Notes under the pieces: generated by a model
The model's input: the letters and a program-made list of their open reading frames with translations, nothing else
Database searches by the model: none
What the model was told of the DNA's origin: nothing
In this document: piece by piece, positions 24,323 to 32,976 of the stretch
How the letters are laid out: every line of letters begins with the position of its first letter
Position numbering within the stretch: position 1 is the stretch's first letter
Source of the DNA: Planctomycetota bacterium
Lineage (GTDB): Bacteria > Planctomycetota > UBA1135 > UBA2386
Assembly: GCA_016794565.1 (NCBI GenBank)
Contig: JAEUHQ010000128.1
Span: 1-64,000 of the forward strand
DNA: 64,000 nucleotides
Direction of reading: 5' to 3'
Position numbers and translations under genes: made by a program

Positions 24323-27300
24323 TCAGTCGGCGCGGACGCTGCGAAGCCACGCGTCGAGGTCGACCCAGTAGCCGAGGGTCGTCGGCTGCTCGGCGACCGG
24401 CAGTGTGCCGACGAGGTGCGCGTCCCGCAGCGGCGCGAATTCGGGCGCGGTCACCACGCGGCTCGCATAGTCGAGCAGCAGTCGCCGCGTCGGCTCGTCG
24501 GCGTACTCCCAGCGATCGATGCGGAACGCGAGATCGTCGCGCAACCACTCGACGGCGCGGCGACGGAACGCGGCTGCGGCCTCCGTGTCGTTCGCGACGG
24601 CGGCGGCGCGCAGCGCGGTCGCCGCTGCGTGCAGCAGGACGCCGCCGCGCACGTCGCGACCGAGCATCGGTTCCATCGCGAGCGCAGAAGCGTACCACTC
24701 GACGGCGGTGGCGTGGCGGCCGAAGGCGTCGTGGTGCCGCGCGACCATCACGCGTTCGTCGGGCCGCGCCTTGGTCGCCGTGTCGCCGGGCGAGACGGTC
24801 GGTGCGGCGAGTGCGGCCAGATGCTCAGCCGACGCGCGCATCTGCTTCGCGTGGCGGACGGTCACCGGGTCCTTCGCCATTGCCTCGAAACGGGCGATTT
24901 CCGGCAGGGCGTCGTCGATGCGGCCGCGTGCCAGCAGCGTCTGCGCCAGCGCCCCGCGCGACTTCGCGTCTTCGGGATCGAGCCGCATCGCCGCCGAGAA
25001 CTGTTCGATCGCCGCATCGAGCTGCCAGTCGATGGCGAGCGTCACGCCGAAGTCGTAGTGCTCCTGGTGGCCGTTCGGCGCCCTCCGCACGGCTTCGGCG
25101 TGTGCGGCGAGGGACTCGGTCATGCGCGAGTCGCGGCGCAGGGCGCCGGCGAGCGTGTTGAACCAGCGGGCGATCCCGGGTTCGAGATCGAGCGCCTTGC
25201 GTGCGGCGGCGAGGGACTCGGCGTGCCTCCCGAACGGGGCCAGCACGAGGGACAGGTTGCTCCAGTTCTCGGGGCTCGTCGGATCCGCGGCGACCGCCTT
25301 CTCGAGCAAGGGCAGCGCCTTGCCGTGATCGCCGGTCCGGAACGCGAGCAGGCCGCGGTGTGCGTTGGCCTGCGGCGCGTCCGGCCGCAGCGTGTCGGCG
25401 GTGTCGAGGAGCGCGAGAGCATCGGCGTGGCGGCGTTGCTCGATCCTGACCGCGGCGAGCGCGATCGTGGCGTCGAAGTCGTTCGGCGATTCCGCCAGCA
25501 GCCTCTCGAACTCGCGGCTCGCCTCGTCGTGCTTGTCGAGCATGTAGAGGCAGCGGCCGAGGTTGTTGTGCAGCCAGACGCCGCTCGGATCCACCTCGAT
25601 CGCCTTGCGGAGATGCACCTCCGCGTCGACGAAGCGATCGCAGCGGACGAGTGCGAGTCCGAGGAACTCGTGCGGCGCGGGCAGGTCCGGTCGCAGCGCG
25701 ATGGCGCACTGGAACCAGCGGATCGCGTCCGCCGGCGCCGTCCTGCAACACAGGAGGCCGATCGCCAGGTTGATCCACGGGTCGCCCGGGTGCTTCTCGA
25801 CCATGCGCTGCAGCAACGGCATCGCGTCGCCGCCCTCGTGCTGGAGGCGCATGGCCAGCATCACGAGGACGGAAACCGGCTGCGTCTGCACGTCCGCGGT
25901 CTCGGCGAGTGCGGTGAGGTCGTCCTTCCGGTCCCACACCGCGTCGTCCCGGACGCGATTGCGCCATCCGCTCGGGTCGAGATCGACGAGGCGGCTGATG
26001 GCGAGCAGGCGGCGGCGCACGCCCGGCTCCGCGTCCAGCGCCCAGTCGTCGATTGCCGCGAGCAGAGCCGGTCGGATGCTGGTGCCTGCCAGGCTCGCGG
26101 CGGCGGTTGCATCGTCGGCGGAGTCGACGAATCGGTACCCGGCGAGAAGCTCGGCGTACCGCGTCGCGACGGCCCCGGGGACAGCCTGATCGAGGCGCCG
26201 CCCGGTCAGGCTGAGGCGCGGCGTCGACCGCAGGCGCTCGAGTTCTTCGACGAGGGCGAACTCGGCCACCGCGTGGTCCACACGTGTGCGCAGATCGGGT
26301 GGCGCGTCGGGCGGCATGCGGGCAGCCGCGCGGGCCAGTGCTTCGCGCGCCGTCGTCCAGTCGCTCACGAGCCCGGACTCCCGGACCGTGTTCATCTCGC
26401 TCTCGACTGCGAGCAGCGTCCGCGTGTGCGTCGCGCGCACGTCGAGCGCCACCGCCACGAGCGCAATTGCGAGCACGGCACACCCCGCCGCGGTCACCGC
26501 CATCGCGGGGCGACGGCGCGCCCATCGCCACGCTCTCGCGTACCAGCGCTCCGGCCGCGCTCGGATGCCTTCGCCGCGCAGGAACGCTTCGAGGTCCTCA
26601 GCCAGCAGCGCCGCGGTGCGGTACCGCAGGTGCGGTTCCTTGCGCAGGCACTGCAGGCAGATCGTCTCGAGGTCGCGGGGGATCGACCCGTCGATCGCGC
26701 GCGGGCGCACGGGTTCGTCCTCGAGCAGGCGGCGCGAAGAGTCGGTCGTCGAGTCCGAGGGGAACGGCGGGCGCCCCGTCAGCAACTCGTAGAGGACTGC
26801 GCCAATGCCGTGCACGTCGGTCGCCGGTCCGATGTCTGCCGCGCGCCCGGCGAGCTGCTCCGGCGCCATGTAGCTCGGTGTTCCCGCGGTCGACCCCGTC
26901 GACGAGGCACCTTCGGCGCCGAGCCGAAGTGCGAGCCCGAAGTCGGAGACCTTCGGCGTGCCGCTCCCCGTGAGGAGGATGTTCGATGGTTTCAGGTCGC
27001 GGTGCACGATCCCGTGTCGGTGCGCGAACTCGATCGCGTGGGCGATCGTCGCGGCGAGCTGCGCGTTGTCGCGGGCCGCCATGCGTTCGCCCCGGGAGCG
27101 CGAGGCCAGGCTCGGCCCGTCGACGATCTCCATCACGTAGAACGGCTGACCGCCGACGTCGCCGAAATCGAACACGGCGACGATGTTCGGGTGGCAGAGC
27201 TGCGCGACGTACTCCGCCTCGCGCTGGAAGCGCCGCTGTTCGCGGTCGCTCGCGAACGGACCCGTCAGCAGCATCTTCACGGCGACGTCGCGCTGCAGCC

Positions 27301-27595
27301 GTTCCTGGCGGGCGCGGTATACGATGCCCATGCCGCCACGCCCGATCTCGCTCTCGATGGTGTAGCCCGGGATCTGCGGGAACGGCGCTCCGTCGTCGCC
27401 GATGGTCGGCACACGGTCCGGGAAGAGATCGTCGACCTCCGCCTGGATGCTGCGCACTTCGCGCCATCGCTGCCGCACCTCGTCGATCAGGTCGGGGCGC
27501 GCGGCGCACACGTCCTCGATCGTCCCGCCGGACTCGAGCAGGTGCTCGAGCAGTCGCTGGACCGTTTCGCCGTCGCCGGCTCCCTTGGCGCTCAT
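24323..27595 (-). CDS. Pkn-type Ser/Thr protein kinase with transmembrane helix and TPRs
   Basis: 1090 residues. The kinase domain (about 75-340) has the Gly loop Gly-Arg-Gly-Gly-Met-Gly (85-90), Lys107 in Val-Ala-Val-Lys, catalytic Asp200 in His-Arg-Asp-Leu-Lys-Pro-Ser-Asn and Asp-Phe-Gly at 218-220, so it should be active. A transmembrane helix lies at about 365-385. The remaining 700 residues hold many helical repeats, at least eight recognisable as TPRs in the 600-900 region. These are usually protein-binding, and by topology would be outside the cytoplasm. The start overlaps the stop of an ECF sigma gene (ATGA), the typical planctomycete pairing in which the kinase and sigma factor are co-regulated or linked by phosphorylation. 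Confidence 0.9.
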   Translation of the reverse strand: MSAKGAGDGETVQRLLEHLLESGGTIEDVCAARPDLIDEVRQRWREVRSIQAEVDDLFPDRVPTIGDDGAPFPQIPGYTIESEIGRGGMGIVYRARQERLQRDVAVKMLLTGPFASDREQRRFQREAEYVAQLCHPNIVAVFDFGDVGGQPFYVMEIVDGPSLASRSRGERMAARDNAQLAATIAHAIEFAHRHGIVHRDLKPSNILLTGSGTPKVSDFGLALRLGAEGASSTGSTAGTPSYMAPEQLAGRAADIGPATDVHGIGAVLYELLTGRPPFPSDSTTDSSRRLLEDEPVRPRAIDGSIPRDLETICLQCLRKEPHLRYRTAALLAEDLEAFLRGEGIRARPERWYARAWRWARRRPAMAVTAAGCAVLAIALVAVALDVRATHTRTLLAVESEMNTVRESGLVSDWTTAREALARAAARMPPDAPPDLRTRVDHAVAEFALVEELERLRSTPRLSLTGRRLDQAVPGAVATRYAELLAGYRFVDSADDATAAASLAGTSIRPALLAAIDDWALDAEPGVRRRLLAISRLVDLDPSGWRNRVRDDAVWDRKDDLTALAETADVQTQPVSVLVMLAMRLQHEGGDAMPLLQRMVEKHPGDPWINLAIGLLCCRTAPADAIRWFQCAIALRPDLPAPHEFLGLALVRCDRFVDAEVHLRKAIEVDPSGVWLHNNLGRCLYMLDKHDEASREFERLLAESPNDFDATIALAAVRIEQRRHADALALLDTADTLRPDAPQANAHRGLLAFRTGDHGKALPLLEKAVAADPTSPENWSNLSLVLAPFGRHAESLAAARKALDLEPGIARWFNTLAGALRRDSRMTESLAAHAEAVRRAPNGHQEHYDFGVTLAIDWQLDAAIEQFSAAMRLDPEDAKSRGALAQTLLARGRIDDALPEIARFEAMAKDPVTVRHAKQMRASAEHLAALAAPTVSPGDTATKARPDERVMVARHHDAFGRHATAVEWYASALAMEPMLGRDVRGGVLLHAAATALRAAAVANDTEAAAAFRRRAVEWLRDDLAFRIDRWEYADEPTRRLLLDYASRVVTAPEFAPLRDAHLVGTLPVAEQPTTLGYWVDLDAWLRSVRAD

Positions 27596-28209
27596 GCTCC
27601 GTCACTCTCCGCGCCTTCGGGGCGGAGGTCGTGCAGGCCTTCGGCGAGGAGGAGCAGTGCCCTGTTGATCCGGCGCTGCACGGTCTTGGTCGACACCTCG
27701 AGCACGTCGGCGGCCTCGCCGTGCGACAGGCCCTGGATCCGCACGAGGCTGAACGCTTCGCGTTCGTCTTCGGGCAGGTCGTCGATGGCTTCGAGGATGC
27801 GCACCGACGCCGGGGAGAGACGCGAGGCGCTCGGGGGCGGAGCCGCTGCCGGTTCTTCGCCGAGCGTCACGGGCGGCGGTCGGTTGTCGAGATTGCGAGC
27901 GAGCTCGTTCAGTTCCCACCGCATGTGCTGGCTCGCGAGGCCGAAGAACTGCCGCACGTTGCCGGGGCGCACCGCGCGCATCGCCTTCAGCAGTCGCTCG
28001 ACGACGGCGGACAGGAGTTCCTCCGGCCTCAGGTTCACGGGCGGCCGCGCGAGGCGCGGATAGCGGCGCAGCAGCAGATTCGTGCACAGCATGTGCAGGC
28101 GTCGCACCGACTGGTCGAGCAGCTCGCGCACGAGCGTGTCGGCGCGGCTCTCGTCGGCGATGGCGTCCAGGTAGCGCTGGACGACGATCGTGGTGGGGTC
28201 GGGCGCCAT
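27592..28209 (-). CDS. ECF sigma factor (planctomycete type)
   Basis: 205 residues from ATG 28209; upstream in-frame codons are less likely. Region 2 lies at about 35-110 (Tyr-Pro-Arg-Leu, Leu-Leu-Ser-Ala-Val-Val-Glu-Arg-Leu, Phe-Phe-Gly-Leu-Ala-Ser). Region 4 is the clear helix-turn-helix near the end (Leu-Ser-His-Gly-Glu-Ala-Ala-Asp-Val-Leu, Val-Ser-Thr-Lys-Thr-Val-Gln-Arg-Arg). No anti-sigma gene is adjacent. Instead the Ser/Thr kinase overlaps by four bases, a pairing characteristic of Planctomycetota, in which kinase signalling is thought to control the sigma factor. Targets are unknown. Confidence 0.85.
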   Translation of the reverse strand: MAPDPTTIVVQRYLDAIADESRADTLVRELLDQSVRRLHMLCTNLLLRRYPRLARPPVNLRPEELLSAVVERLLKAMRAVRPGNVRQFFGLASQHMRWELNELARNLDNRPPPVTLGEEPAAAPPPSASRLSPASVRILEAIDDLPEDEREAFSLVRIQGLSHGEAADVLEVSTKTVQRRINRALLLLAEGLHDLRPEGAESDGA

Positions 28210-28370
28210 CGCCGCGGGATCATAGGCGCGCCTCGCCGCCGCGGCTGCGACGTTCGCGCGAGGAACGGACAGGACGTGGCCGAGTTCGTGCACGGCGTCT
28301 CCGGCGGGGCGACGGCGCCGAGTCTCGGCGCCGGTGGACCCCGGCTCTGAGCGGAGGGAGTGGACAGCGC

Positions 28371-29114
28371 TCAGGTCGCGAAGCCGCCGTCGATCGTGAG
28401 GCAGGCGCCGGTCATGAACGCCGACTCGGGCCCGGCGAGCCAGGCGACGAGCGAGGCGATCTCCTCCGGCCGACCGTAGCGCGCGAGCGCCAGCATCGCC
28501 CTCAGGCGATCGGCGAACGCCCCTTCGGGCGGGTTCATGTCCGTGCCGACCGGCCCCGGCTGGACCGCGTTCACGGTGATGCCACGCGAACCGAGATCAC
28601 GGGCGAGCCCGCGGGTGAGGCCGGCGACCGCGGCCTTGCTCATGGCGTACACGGCGCCGCCGACGACGGGCATGCGATCGGCGTTCACGCTGCCGATGTT
28701 CACGATGCGTCCACCTTCGTGCAGCAGCGGCACGGCCGCTTTGCTGGCCACGAACACGGCGCGCGCGTTCACCGCCATCAGCCGGTCGTACTCGTCGAGG
28801 GAGAACGTGTCGATCGGCGCGAAGTGCGCGACGCCGGCGTTGTTCACCAGCACGTCGAGTCCGCCGAGCGCCTTCGCCGCTGCACCGACGGCATTCGTGA
28901 GCGCGGCGGCGTCGGCTGCGTCCGCGGCGAACGCGAACGCCTTGCCGCCGCCCGTGCGGATGGCGTCGACGACCGCGTCGGCCTTCGCCTTCGAAGTCGA
29001 GTACGTGATCGCGACGGCGGCGCCGTCGGCGGCGAGACGGCGCGCGATCGCGGCGCCGATTCCACGAGAGCCACCGGTGACGAGTGCGGCCTTGCCTTGC
29101 AGGGATCGGGTCAT
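28371..29114 (-). CDS. Short-chain dehydrogenase/reductase (SDR), 3-oxoacyl-ACP reductase-like
   Basis: 247 residues, the normal length of a classical SDR. Motifs in order: Thr-Gly-Gly-Ser-Arg-Gly-Ile-Gly cofactor site, Val-Asn-Asn-Ala-Gly, catalytic Ser in Ile-Gly-Ser-Val-Asn, Tyr-Ala-Met-Ser-Lys (YxxxK) and Val-Gln-Pro-Gly-Pro-Val. The Ser/Arg after the second Gly of the cofactor motif suggests NADP(H) use. It is monocistronic, divergent from the alpha/beta hydrolase at 29327. FabG-like sequence does not by itself prove a fatty-acid role; many such enzymes act on other carbonyls. Confidence 0.85.
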   Translation of the reverse strand: MTRSLQGKAALVTGGSRGIGAAIARRLAADGAAVAITYSTSKAKADAVVDAIRTGGGKAFAFAADAADAAALTNAVGAAAKALGGLDVLVNNAGVAHFAPIDTFSLDEYDRLMAVNARAVFVASKAAVPLLHEGGRIVNIGSVNADRMPVVGGAVYAMSKAAVAGLTRGLARDLGSRGITVNAVQPGPVGTDMNPPEGAFADRLRAMLALARYGRPEEIASLVAWLAGPESAFMTGACLTIDGGFAT

Positions 29115-29326
29115 GTGCGACTGAGCGTTCGCAGAGGACAGGTTGGGAGCGCATGCCGACTCCCGACCCGTTCCGTGTCGCAGCCGTCGTCGCGTCGTTC
29201 GCGCTCGGTGCCCGCGGCGTCGGTCGCCAGGTGCTGCAGCAGGGTCGTCGACGAATGGTCACCGCGGCTCGCGAAACGATTCGCCCGGTGTCCAGCCCGC
29301 CCGCTCAGTGACGCGGAGTGGACGTC

Positions 29327-30286
29327 ATGAACCAACCGCAACAGACCGGGTCGACCTGGACCCGCCGCGACGTCGTCGTCGCCGGACTCGGATTCGCTGT
29401 GGCCGCGTGCGCGACCACGCCGGGTGCGGCGCCGTCGGCCGAGAGAATCCGAGGAACACGCACGATGGGCACGATCACGACCGCCGACGGCACTTCGATC
29501 TTCTACAAGGACTGGGGCGCCGGGCAGCCCGTCGTGTTCAGCCACGGCTGGCCGCTCACGGCCGATGCATGGGACGAGCAGATGGTGTTCCTCGCGGAGC
29601 ACGGGTTCCGCTGCATCGCGCACGATCGCCGCAGCCACGGGCGCTCCGGTCAGACCTGGCACGGCAACGAGATGGACACGTACGCCGACGATCTCGCGAA
29701 GCTGTGCGAGTCGCTCGACCTGAAGAACGCGATCCACGTCGGCCACTCGACCGGCGGCGGCGAGGTCGCGCGCTACATCGGACGGCACGGCACGAAGCGC
29801 GTCGCGAAGGCCGTGCTGATCGGCGCCGTCACGCCGCAGATGGTGAAGTCCCCCGGCAACCCCGACGGCCTGCCGATGTCCGTGTTCGACGGGATCCGCA
29901 AGCAGACGCGCGCGGACCGTTCCCAGTTCTTCCTCGACCTGCCGACGCCGTTCTTCGGCGGCAATCGCCCCGGCAAGACCGTGTCGGACGGTGTTCGCCA
30001 GGACTTCTGGCGACAGGGCATGCAGGGCGGCATCAAGGGCATCCTCGACTGCATCAAGGCCTTCAGCGAGACGGACTTCACGAAGGACCTCGCGCGCTTC
30101 GACGTGCCGACGCTGCTGATCCACGGCGACGACGACCAGATCGTTCCGATCGACATCTCGGCGCGCCGGGCCGTGAAGATGGTGAAGGGCGCCGAGCTGA
30201 AGGTGTACGCCGGCGCCGACCACGGGCTGTGCGTCACGCACGCGGACCGCGTCAACGCCGATCTCCTGGCCTTCTGCCGAGCGTAG
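29327..30286 (+). CDS. Exported chloroperoxidase-like alpha/beta hydrolase
   Basis: 319 residues from ATG 29327, with GGAG at 9 nt. The first 35 residues carry [11 protein letters not shown] and an Ala-Ala-Cys lipobox, so it looks like a Tat-exported lipoprotein. The enzyme part matches cofactor-free non-haem chloroperoxidases/esterases: Phe-Ser-His-Gly-Trp-Pro-Leu, Gly-His-Ser-Thr-Gly-Gly-Gly nucleophile, Asp-Asp-Asp-Gln-Ile-Val-Pro acid and Ala-Asp-His-Gly-Leu histidine. Members act as esterases and can perhydrolyse in vitro. An internal ATG at 29465 would give an unexported version. It is followed 4 bp later by dps, so the two may share a transcript in oxidative stress. Confidence 0.85.
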   Translation: MNQPQQTGSTWTRRDVVVAGLGFAVAACATTPGAAPSAERIRGTRTMGTITTADGTSIFYKDWGAGQPVVFSHGWPLTADAWDEQMVFLAEHGFRCIAHDRRSHGRSGQTWHGNEMDTYADDLAKLCESLDLKNAIHVGHSTGGGEVARYIGRHGTKRVAKAVLIGAVTPQMVKSPGNPDGLPMSVFDGIRKQTRADRSQFFLDLPTPFFGGNRPGKTVSDGVRQDFWRQGMQGGIKGILDCIKAFSETDFTKDLARFDVPTLLIHGDDDQIVPIDISARRAVKMVKGAELKVYAGADHGLCVTHADRVNADLLAFCRA

Positions 30287-30290
30287 CCCG

Positions 30291-30791
30291 ATGTCCGCTC
30301 CGAACGAACTCGCGCCGACGCGCCACGATCTTCCCGAGTCCGTGCGCGCGGCGGTCGTCGCGCTGTGCAACGCGCGACTCGCCGACGCGGTCGACCTCTA
30401 CACCCAGACCAAGCAGGCGCACTGGAACGTGCGCGGCCCGAACTTCATCGCGCTGCACGAGCTGTTCGACGAGATCGGCGAGGACGTCGAGGAGTACGTC
30501 GACCTCACGGCCGAGCGCGCCGTGCAGCTCGGCGGCACAGCGCTCGGCACGGCGCGGCTTGCCGCGGCCGCCAGCACGTTGGCCGAGTACCCTCGCGCGG
30601 CCCGCACGGGACGCGAACACGTCGAAGCCATGGCCGACGCGCTGGCGACGTACGGCCGCTCGGTCCGTTCCGCCATCGACGCTGCGGACCGTCTCGGCGA
30701 CAAGGACGCGGCGGACCTGTTCACCGAGATATCGCGCGGCGTCGACCGCTGGCTGTGGGCGGTCGAGGCGCACGTGCGCGCGAACGCGTGA
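30291..30791 (+). CDS. dps: Dps-family ferritin-like DNA protection protein
   Basis: 166 residues, the usual Dps length. The inter-subunit ferroxidase residues are in place: Lys-Gln-Ala-His-Trp-Asn-Val-Arg-Gly-Pro with His, then Leu-His-Glu-Leu-Phe-Asp-Glu-Ile with the second His and acidic ligands, then Asp-Val-Glu-Glu-Tyr-Val-Asp. It should form a dodecamer that stores iron while using peroxide. The N-terminal tail is short and not Lys-rich, so DNA binding is uncertain. It starts 4 bp after the chloroperoxidase-like gene. Confidence 0.9.
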   Translation: MSAPNELAPTRHDLPESVRAAVVALCNARLADAVDLYTQTKQAHWNVRGPNFIALHELFDEIGEDVEEYVDLTAERAVQLGGTALGTARLAAAASTLAEYPRAARTGREHVEAMADALATYGRSVRSAIDAADRLGDKDAADLFTEISRGVDRWLWAVEAHVRANA

Positions 30792-30840
30792 CCCCACGTC
30801 GCTGCCGCGTCGCGCCGCTGCGCGGTAGGCTCGCCGCCCC

Positions 30841-31773
30841 ATGAGCCCCTTCCGAGTCCTAGCGCGATCCGCCCTCGCCGCGGCGCTCGCGGCGATGCCA
30901 GGGTGCACCAGCCAGACGACCGCCACGCGTCTGCGCGCGGTCGGTGACCTGCCTTCCGAAGTCGCCGTGCTCCCCATGGTGCGCACGAACCTCGGTCCCG
31001 AGATCGCGGACCTGCTGCGCGAACGCATCGGCGGTGCGTTCGCGGCGCGCGGCTATCGCCGCATCGACGAAGCGTGGATCGACCAGCGCCTGTCCCAGGC
31101 GGGCATGCAGCCGCAGCGGTCCGAGTGGATCGACTCCGACATGCGGCTCGTCGCGATCGCGAGGTCGCTCGGCATCGCCGGAGTCGTGGTCCTCGAGGAC
31201 TTCGAGAGCGATGCCGTCACCACCGGCGTCTACAACGAACGGTCGCTGCACGGTCGCGTGCGCGTCATCGACGTGCGACGCGGAGAGACGACGTGGAGCT
31301 ACTGGGTCGACAGCTCCGCGATGGGCGGCGCACTGCTGCAGAGCGGGCAGATCTTCGACGCGATCGGCGACACGTTCGGCGGGAGCCTGCGCGCCGAGAC
31401 CGTTCGCTTCGCGAGCCTCGTTTCGCTCGCCGTTGCCGAGGAGATGCCCAGGGCTCGCGACGAACATCGACCGGGGCGCCGCCCCGTGGTGGACGCCGTC
31501 GAGGCGACGGGCGACGGTGCGGCGGCCGTCGCGGCGCCGACGACCATCGAGGTCGCGGTGCGTGGAACGCCCGATTGCCGGGCATTCGCGAGTCTGCCCG
31601 GGTGTCTCGGGCGGTACCCGTTGAGCGAAGAGTCCCCGGGTCGCTACGTCGGGACGCTGCCGGTGCCCCGTCCCGCGACGCGCGTCGTCGTGTCCGTGCG
31701 GGATCGCTTCGGAGTCACGAGTCGCGCGCACTTCGCGGACGTGGCGTCGGGCGGCGTCGGGGGTGGAACGTGA
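30841..31773 (+). CDS. GNA1162/DUF799-like lipoprotein
   Basis: 310 residues with a lipoprotein signal ending Met-Pro-Gly-Cys. The first 180 mature residues resemble the GNA1162/DUF799 lipoproteins related to curli and CsgG-like assemblies: Val-Ala-Val-Leu-Pro-Met, Leu-Leu-Arg-Glu-Arg-Ile, Gly-Tyr-Arg-Arg-Ile-Asp, then a segment with Gly-Arg-Val-Arg-Val-Ile-Asp-Val. A C-terminal beta-like region follows, of unknown kind. The stop overlaps the start of a second lipoprotein with similar architecture (Val-Leu-Pro-Leu-Arg-Asp), suggesting the pair work together at the membrane. Function unknown. Confidence 0.65.
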   Translation: MSPFRVLARSALAAALAAMPGCTSQTTATRLRAVGDLPSEVAVLPMVRTNLGPEIADLLRERIGGAFAARGYRRIDEAWIDQRLSQAGMQPQRSEWIDSDMRLVAIARSLGIAGVVVLEDFESDAVTTGVYNERSLHGRVRVIDVRRGETTWSYWVDSSAMGGALLQSGQIFDAIGDTFGGSLRAETVRFASLVSLAVAEEMPRARDEHRPGRRPVVDAVEATGDGAAAVAAPTTIEVAVRGTPDCRAFASLPGCLGRYPLSEESPGRYVGTLPVPRPATRVVVSVRDRFGVTSRAHFADVASGGVGGGT

Positions 31774-32795
31774 GGATGTTCGCGCCGTTCGCCCTGCTCC
31801 TGGCGGCGGGCGCGTGTTCCGTTCCGTCGATCGTGCGTGTCTCGCGCGACGACCACTTCGCGTTGCGCGCCAGCGAACCGCTCCGCATCGCCGTGCTGCC
31901 GCTGCGCGACGCGGTGCCGGCGCCGAGCCTCTTCTTCTATCTGGGACGACCGTTCGTGTGGGCAGCGCGCGCCGTCACGCTCGACTTCCGCGGCTCGATG
32001 CCGACGACGGAGTCCGCGGCGGACACCATGCGGAGTCTGCTGTCGGCGCGCCTCGTGGGGGAGAGCACCGAGATCGTCGACCACGTGCAGCTCGACTGTG
32101 CGCTGCGTTCGCGCACGTGCGACGGCACCGCGGCGTCGTTCGCGACGCTCGCGCAGGAACTGGACGTGGACGCGGTGATCGAGGGTGAACTGCACGGTCT
32201 CGGCGCAGGCTGGGCGGTCGTGCGCACCAACCGTGAGCTCGCGGGTGTCGTCCGCCTCCGCGACGGCATGACCGGGGCGGTGCTGTTCTCCGCCGACGTC
32301 GCGATCGGCAACGGCGCGGGGATCGACCACGGGCCCACCGGGTGGGTCAGTCTCGTCGCGACGCCCCTGGCGGCGCTCGATTCGGGGCCGTACACCGAGA
32401 TGGCGATCGACTGGGCCGAGGTCGTGGGGCGCGAACTGCTCGGCACGAGCGTGCTCGCCGGCGCGAACGGCGAGCCGGTCGTCGCGAACGTCGTCGTCAC
32501 CGCACCGGAACGCCGACTCGGAGCCGGCGACGACATCGAGGTCGCGGCGGACGGGTCGCCCGGCGCTTCCGTGCACTTCCATCTCGGGTCGCTGCACCGC
32601 CAGATCCCGATGTTCGCGGCCGAGACCCTCGACGACGGCCGCGTCCGCTACCGCGGCGTCTACCGGGTCCGTGTCGGCGACCGCGCCGCGGAGGCGCCGA
32701 TCGCCGTGCACCTGCTGTGGCCGGGCGGCGGGGAAGCGGCGCAGTCGGCATCGCGCCTCGTCGACGTGTTCGCCTTGCCATCGCCGCCGCGCTGA
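31770..32795 (+). CDS. Second lipoprotein of a GNA1162-like pair
   Basis: 341 residues from GTG 31770, which overlaps the previous TGA and has GGGTGG upstream; ATG 31776 would leave the GAGG too close. The signal ends Ala-Gly-Ala-Cys. As in the preceding protein, the mature N-terminus reads Ile-Ala-Val-Leu-Pro-Leu, later Leu-Asp-Val-Asp-Ala-Val-Ile-Glu-Gly-Glu-Leu and a Gly-Ala-Val-Leu-Phe-Ser-Ala-Asp-Val strand, consistent with the same fold. The last 110 residues are beta-rich. It is tentatively part of a two-lipoprotein envelope complex; no family beyond this is certain. Confidence 0.6.
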   Translation: MRMFAPFALLLAAGACSVPSIVRVSRDDHFALRASEPLRIAVLPLRDAVPAPSLFFYLGRPFVWAARAVTLDFRGSMPTTESAADTMRSLLSARLVGESTEIVDHVQLDCALRSRTCDGTAASFATLAQELDVDAVIEGELHGLGAGWAVVRTNRELAGVVRLRDGMTGAVLFSADVAIGNGAGIDHGPTGWVSLVATPLAALDSGPYTEMAIDWAEVVGRELLGTSVLAGANGEPVVANVVVTAPERRLGAGDDIEVAADGSPGASVHFHLGSLHRQIPMFAAETLDDGRVRYRGVYRVRVGDRAAEAPIAVHLLWPGGGEAAQSASRLVDVFALPSPPR

Positions 32796-32905
32796 GCGCC
32801 GCGGGCGCCGTTGTTCCTGCTCGCCTGGTCCTTTCCCCACCTGGGCGCGCGACCGGACACTCCCTAGTCTGTGCAGCCCGGGGGTCCGCCGACGCGGATC
32901 GCCTG

Positions 32906-32937
32906 GCCGGGGCTGCCCCCTGCCGGCAGGCCCCGGC
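32906..32937. promoter_or_regulatory. Strong hairpin upstream of the surface-protein gene
   Basis: GCCGGGGCTGCC pairs over 12 bp with GGCAG(G)CCCCGGC, with one bulged G and a 7-nt loop. It lies 110 nt after the lipoprotein stop and 40 nt before the ATG at 32977. It may be the terminator of the lipoprotein operon or a leader structure of the surface-protein mRNA; sequence alone cannot decide. Confidence 0.45.
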
Positions 32938-32976
32938 GACACCCTCGTTCCAAGTCCCTCGAGACACGCAACCCCG

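Noticed and set aside
29153-29311. A 52-codon frame between the SDR and chloroperoxidase-like genes
   Set aside because: No ribosome site, weakly protein-like composition and location in a divergent promoter region; support is too thin to annotate it.
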